From: Blautia hansenii DSM 20583
GTDB lineage: Bacteria; Bacillota; Clostridia; Lachnospirales; Lachnospiraceae
Direction: 5' to 3'
Assembly (NCBI RefSeq): GCF_002222595.2
Contig: NZ_CP022413.2
Coordinates: 256,501 to 320,500, forward strand
DNA: 64,000 nt
The position numbers and the translations under genes were made by a program. The notes under the pieces were generated by a model. That model was not told the DNA's origin, ran no database searches, and was given only the letters and a program-made list of their open reading frames with translations. Positions 60,979 through 64,000 of this stretch are shown here, in pieces. How positions within the stretch are numbered: the first letter of the stretch is position 1; each line of letters opens with the position of its first letter.

Positions 60979-61521
60979 GGTGACAGCGGTGACGGTGGTG
61001 ACAGCAGTTTTGGGATACCCCCTGCCGACTGCCGCAACTGTCACCCTCACCCCCTGCATGACGGTCATGTCGATGATGACGGTGTTTTTGGGATACCCCC
61101 CTCGCAAGAGCCGTCACCGTCATGCCGCCATTCTTTTATCCGAAGCCGTAAGGCGTAGGATAGCAGGGCACAGCCCTGCCTTAAGGGAGTCCAGAGGGAA
61201 CGTCTGGCACACGACTTTGCAGGGCAAAGTGTAGTGTGTTACACCCTGTAAACGCAGTCGGAAAAATCGGAATGATTTTTCTGACCGCAGGGGTGGTTTT
61301 ACACGACCGAAAAGGGCGAGTAAATCTCACGCCTGCATTTTGCGTTTACGGGGTGTTCTCCCGTAGGGATGACAGCGGCAGGGTATCCTAAAATCACTGT
61401 CACCACCGTCACTGCTGTCACCCGCAGGGCAGAGCCGCCAGCTTTACATGGCTTTAAGCGTCAATGACAGTAACAGGGGGGTATCCTAATATCGCTGTCA
61501 CCACCATCACCGCTGTCACCC
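60979..61521. repeat. Two inverted pairs of about 44-bp repeats (origin-like)
   Basis: Four copies: 60979-61022 and 61058-61101 in one orientation, 61381-61423 and 61476-61521 in the other. Each combines GGTATCC(C/T) with tandem 9-bp GGTGACAGC-type units. The 280-bp centre has no gene. The last copy is inside the end of the ATPase gene. This could be oriT, a replication origin or ParB sites. Confidence 0.75.
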
Positions 61522-62486
61522 GCCCTCCTTGCAAGGGCAATCCGCCTGCCGTCTTTCCTGCGGCTGTACTGGTAGCAGATACGGTTCTCGCTTAAAAATG
61601 TGGTGCGGTATTCATTCAGCCATTTCGTAATCACCGTGGGTATGGTTTCCGTTTCCCCCATAGCGGCTAACAGTTCCGTTGCCGTGCCTATCCATTCTTC
61701 CTTATCCCTCATAAAATCCACCAACCGAAAAAGGACATCTGGTATCGTTTCTTTCGCAAGCTGCTCCTGCGTTTTCCGCTCCACAAGCTCCCAACGGCAA
61801 TCACGGAAACGCAGCGTGTATTCCTGATAAGGCGTGTCCCTGCCCGTCACATACAGCTTGGCGGTGTCAGACGCACGTTTCTCCTTTTCCAGAACAAAGG
61901 TAGCGTCCGCACTCCCCGTTAATCCTGTCGTCCCAGACACCTTGTTGAACACGTCGCTGTCATTCTGCTTTCGGATGTGGTGTACGACAATGACCGCCAG
62001 AGAGTGCCTGTCGGCAAAGTCTTTGATGAGGGAGATGTCCCCATAGTCGCTTGCATAGGCATTGTCTTTTGAAGCTGTACGGACTTTCTGCAAGGTATCA
62101 ATGACAATGAGCCTGCTGTCTGGGTAATCTTTCAGATAATCTTCAAGCTGCACGATAAGACCGTCTGACAGCTTGCAGCTTGCCACGGCAAAGTGGAGCC
62201 GCCCGCTTGCTTCGTCCGTCAAACGAAATAACCTGTCCTGTATGCGGCAGAACGTGTCCTCAAGGCAGAGGTAAAGCACATCGCCCTCCATTGTCGGCAT
62301 ATCCCATAAAGGGATTCCCTGCGACACGCATAAGCATAGCTTCAGCATGAGCCAGCTTTTGCCTATCTTCTGTGAGCCGCAGAACAGCGATAAGCCTGTC
62401 GGGATAAGGCTGTCCACCACAAAGGATGGTTTCTCAAGCGGTTCATAAAGGAGCGTTTCGGCGTTGACTGTCTGTAACTTCTGCAT
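61461..62486 (-). CDS. RepA-like AAA ATPase of the transposon
   Basis: The protein is 341 aa. Walker A is CGSQKIGKSW (about residues 36-45), Walker B RLIVIDTLQ and a VVHHIRKQ motif follow, as in RecA-fold RepA/AAA_25 helicases. The C-terminus (RAGDSGDGGDSDIRIPP) is written by one copy of the origin-like repeat. It likely initiates or drives replication of the circular form together with the relaxase. Confidence 0.85.
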   Translation of the reverse strand: MQKLQTVNAETLLYEPLEKPSFVVDSLIPTGLSLFCGSQKIGKSWLMLKLCLCVSQGIPLWDMPTMEGDVLYLCLEDTFCRIQDRLFRLTDEASGRLHFAVASCKLSDGLIVQLEDYLKDYPDSRLIVIDTLQKVRTASKDNAYASDYGDISLIKDFADRHSLAVIVVHHIRKQNDSDVFNKVSGTTGLTGSADATFVLEKEKRASDTAKLYVTGRDTPYQEYTLRFRDCRWELVERKTQEQLAKETIPDVLFRLVDFMRDKEEWIGTATELLAAMGETETIPTVITKWLNEYRTTFLSENRICYQYSRRKDGRRIALARRAGDSGDGGDSDIRIPPCYCH

Positions 62487-63115
62487 GGCTTTCCTCCTTT
62501 CGGGCGGTGTCTTTGTTTTCGTTGCACATAGGCGTTGACCTCCTTAAAAATAGATTTACTCCCACGGAAAAAAGTGAGAGTATGTAATGCCGCCAATCCC
62601 ACACAAATAAAAAACAGATTTCTTTTTCGGGCGGTGTCGGTCACGGTTGGAGATATTTCTTCAATTTCCGCCTTTACTTTCTCCTTTGCAATCGCAACAG
62701 ATTTCTGTATTGCCGAAGCGGTGCAATGCTCCATAGCGGCGATTTGGTAAAAATTGAACTCATACTCGTAGTAGAGCAGGAAACGCCGCCTTTGTATCTC
62801 TGGAAGGCTCCCAACCGCCTTATAGAGCGTTTCATTCCGTTCTTCCTCAACCATGCGTTCATCAAGGCTCTTAGGCACACGCAACGCCCGTCTGTAAAGG
62901 GTTTCGTCCCATACCTCGTTAAACTCCCTGTGCCGCTCGTCCCATTAGAAAAGATTCCTGTTCCTGCGCTCCATCTGCCGAAACTCCATAAAGAACTGTT
63001 CCGACACTTCCAACTCGTGGGATTTGCCCTGCCCGTCCTTAAAGCTGATAAAATACCTTGTGCCGCTTTCCGTGGATTCCTCCCGAAGCGTGTATGCCTT
63101 AACCCTGTATGCCAT
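62363..63115 (-). pseudogene. Sigma-like factor with an in-frame TAA
   Basis: From ATG 63115 (AGGAGG) the frame runs RYFISFKDGQGKSHELEVSE, then MERRNRNLF, and stops at TAA 62945-62947. The same frame continues at once with WDERHREFNEVWDETL and the region 4-like EIQRRRFLLYYEYEFNFYQI. Together they match the single sigma-like protein of Tn1549-type elements (YFITYTD... LPEIQRRR). So the gene is full length but for one nonsense codon. Downstream it reads on into the repA start without a stop. Confidence 0.75.
62443..62529 (-). CDS. Possible 28-aa peptide overlapping the RepA start
   Basis: ATG 62529 has a full AAGGAGG five to eleven bases before it and runs through the RepA ribosome-binding site, ending inside repA in another frame (MCNENKDTARKEESHAE). 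It could couple translation to repA. Coding potential is uncertain. Confidence 0.3.
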   Translation of the reverse strand: MCNENKDTARKEESHAEVTDSQRRNAPL

Positions 63116-63198
63116 CCTGTTGTCCTCCTGCAAAAAATGAGTGAGGGGATTTCCATCCCTCACCCAGTAGCCCGCAGGATGGCAGGCTGTTTTAGAAG

Positions 63199-63624
63199 CT
63201 ATAAAATTTTCCGCAGCTTCTTCCGCAGATGGTCTAACCTCGCATAGATGGCACCAGTCGTCAAATGCACAAGCGGGGCAATCTCCTTTGTGGAATACCC
63301 CTGCATTTTCAGCAGGACGATTTTCAAGGTACGCCCGTCCACCGTGACTAATACTTGATAGAGATTTTCGCTCTCAATCTCTTCCAGTAACTCCGCAACC
63401 GTACCCACTTCCGCCTGCCGCTCCCTGCCTGCCATGTCCTCAAGATATTCCGCAACGTCATTCGTCCATCGGTAAAACCGCCTGTTGGAATTGAAGTCTG
63501 CCCTGTCCGCCATGCGTATCTGCTCAATGGTCGCTTCATCAACGCCGCACTCACGCAGCAGCTTTTCCTCCGCTTCTTTCCAGATACGCCATTTCCTGTC
63601 CTCCCGTCCGTGGTTGTATGCCAT
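63199..63624 (-). CDS. Sigma-70-like factor of the transposon
   Basis: ATG 63624 is preceded by GGAGGAAG. The protein is 141 aa. The C-terminal 50 residues have a region 4 helix-turn-helix (GYSTKEIAPLVHLTTGAIYA). The N-terminal region is helical and acidic. It probably regulates the transposon's transfer genes. Homologues occur in other Tn1549-like elements. Confidence 0.75.
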   Translation of the reverse strand: MAYNHGREDRKWRIWKEAEEKLLRECGVDEATIEQIRMADRADFNSNRRFYRWTNDVAEYLEDMAGRERQAEVGTVAELLEEIESENLYQVLVTVDGRTLKIVLLKMQGYSTKEIAPLVHLTTGAIYARLDHLRKKLRKIL

Positions 63625-63718
63625 TCTTACTTCCTCCAATCAGAATTGATTGAGAGGGCAGAGAAAAGCCCCCTCATCTTCCCAAAGGAAAAAACAAGGG
63701 GGCTGAACGCCTTAAATT

Positions 63719-64000
63719 TTAATTTTCTATTATCTTTCTTAGTTTTATTAGGATTCTGGCTTTGCGTTTGTTTACAACGCTCTGGGTTATGCCCAACCTC
63801 GCCCCGACTTCACGCTCGGAAAGTCCGTCAAAAAAGATTGCCTGTATCAGCTCCTGTTCACTATCCGACAGCAAAGGCAGGGCGGCTTTCAGCCTGTCCA
63901 CCATGACCGCATTGACAACGGTTTCTGCAATGTCCACCGCTTCATCAGTGATAAAGTCCAGAGGATTCCCCTCGCTGTCCGTAAATCCGTCGAGAGATAG
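63719..64000 (-). CDS. Sigma-70 region 4 protein (5' partial)
   Basis: The frame is open to the window edge, so the gene continues beyond base 64000. The visible 93 residues end with LSEREVGARLGITQSVVNKR, a region 4 helix-turn-helix, after a helical acidic stretch (SLDGFTDSEGNPLDF). A GTG at 63937 is not needed as start because the frame is open upstream. Confidence 0.75.
   Translation of the reverse strand, partial: LSLDGFTDSEGNPLDFITDEAVDIAETVVNAVMVDRLKAALPLLSDSEQELIQAIFFDGLSEREVGARLGITQSVVNKRKARILIKLRKIIEN

Larger units (their letters stand above)
56660..64000. mobile_element. Serine-recombinase conjugative transposon (Tn4451/Tn1549-like), left part
   Basis: From 56.66 kb the DNA becomes GC-richer and carries, on the minus strand, a large serine recombinase, PC4-like protein, ParB, relaxase, RepA ATPase and sigma-like genes in the usual order of these transposons. 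The left boundary falls inside the IS3 remnant at about 56660; the right end is outside the window. Confidence 0.85.

Noticed and set aside
60878..61234. Overlapping Arg/Ala-rich frames around the relaxase 5' region
   Set aside because: They arise from the GC-rich 44-bp repeats and have no start signals.
60979..61521. CRISPR array
   Set aside because: Repeats are in opposite orientations, spacing is irregular and no cas gene is near.

Overview
The window looks like accessory DNA of a low-to-mid GC Gram-positive gut anaerobe, most likely a Lachnospiraceae-type Clostridia. The reasons are strong AGGAGG ribosome-binding sites, frequent TTG starts, a thioester/CNA-B/VaFE surface protein typical of clostridial conjugative elements, and gene families shared with Tn1549/Tn4451-like transposons. 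No rRNA, tRNA, CRISPR array or conserved housekeeping gene is visible. The species cannot be fixed from the sequence alone.

Region 1 (1-42.75 kb) is one integrative conjugative element (ICE) whose core genes all lie on the minus strand in three blocks: 42.75-39.29 kb (replication/regulation-like), 33.66-28.26 kb (VirD4 coupling protein and accessory proteins) and 20.57-5.82 kb (type IV secretion: pilin, VirB6/TrbL-like, lytic enzyme, VirB4 fused to PrgI, thioester adhesin, sigma-like factor). Three AT-rich plus-strand peptide-natural-product (RiPP) clusters sit in the gaps between or beside these blocks. Cluster A (1-5.55 kb) has an immunity ABC transporter, a 35-aa three-Cys peptide, a radical SAM/SPASM enzyme, an ABC exporter and a histidine kinase. 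Cluster B (21.0-28.1 kb) has a 52-aa eight-Cys peptide, a radical SAM/SPASM enzyme, a PDZ-less S41 protease, an ABC exporter and a BceAB-type pair. Cluster C (34.05-39.1 kb) has a lacticin-481/mersacidin-like lanthipeptide precursor, LanM, a degenerate ABC-ATPase-like protein and a membrane protein. Clusters B and C begin at two copies of a 124-bp intergenic block that align without gaps (constant offset 13,041 bp). Each copy carries a minus-strand promoter for the neighbouring ICE block and a conserved plus-strand block upstream of the RiPP precursor. In each copy, terminator-like hairpins lie between the ICE promoter and its first gene.

Region 2 (42.78-48.35 kb) is a 5.6-kb mobilizable element (IME) bounded by a 14-bp direct repeat. 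It carries a Cro/CI-like repressor with three operators, an excisionase-like protein, a tyrosine integrase, a MobC-like protein, an AAA ATPase, a small protein, a probable oriT and a MobV relaxase. It sits 29 bp upstream of the last ICE gene.

Region 3 (48.86-55.48 kb) is a plant-galactan utilisation locus: an AraC regulator divergent from an operon of GPH-family sugar symporter, GH2 beta-galactosidase-type enzyme and secreted GH53 endo-galactanase with a ricin-type lectin domain. It is followed by IS3-family debris, a DUF3784-like protein and a 30-aa membrane peptide.

Region 4 (56.66 kb to the end) is the left part of a second, GC-richer conjugative transposon inserted into an IS3-family transposase remnant. 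It has a large serine recombinase, a PC4/YdbC-like protein, ParB, a MobV/MobA-type relaxase, inverted pairs of about 44-bp repeats, a RepA-like ATPase, a sigma-like gene broken by an in-frame TAA, and two further sigma-like factors, the last cut by the window edge.
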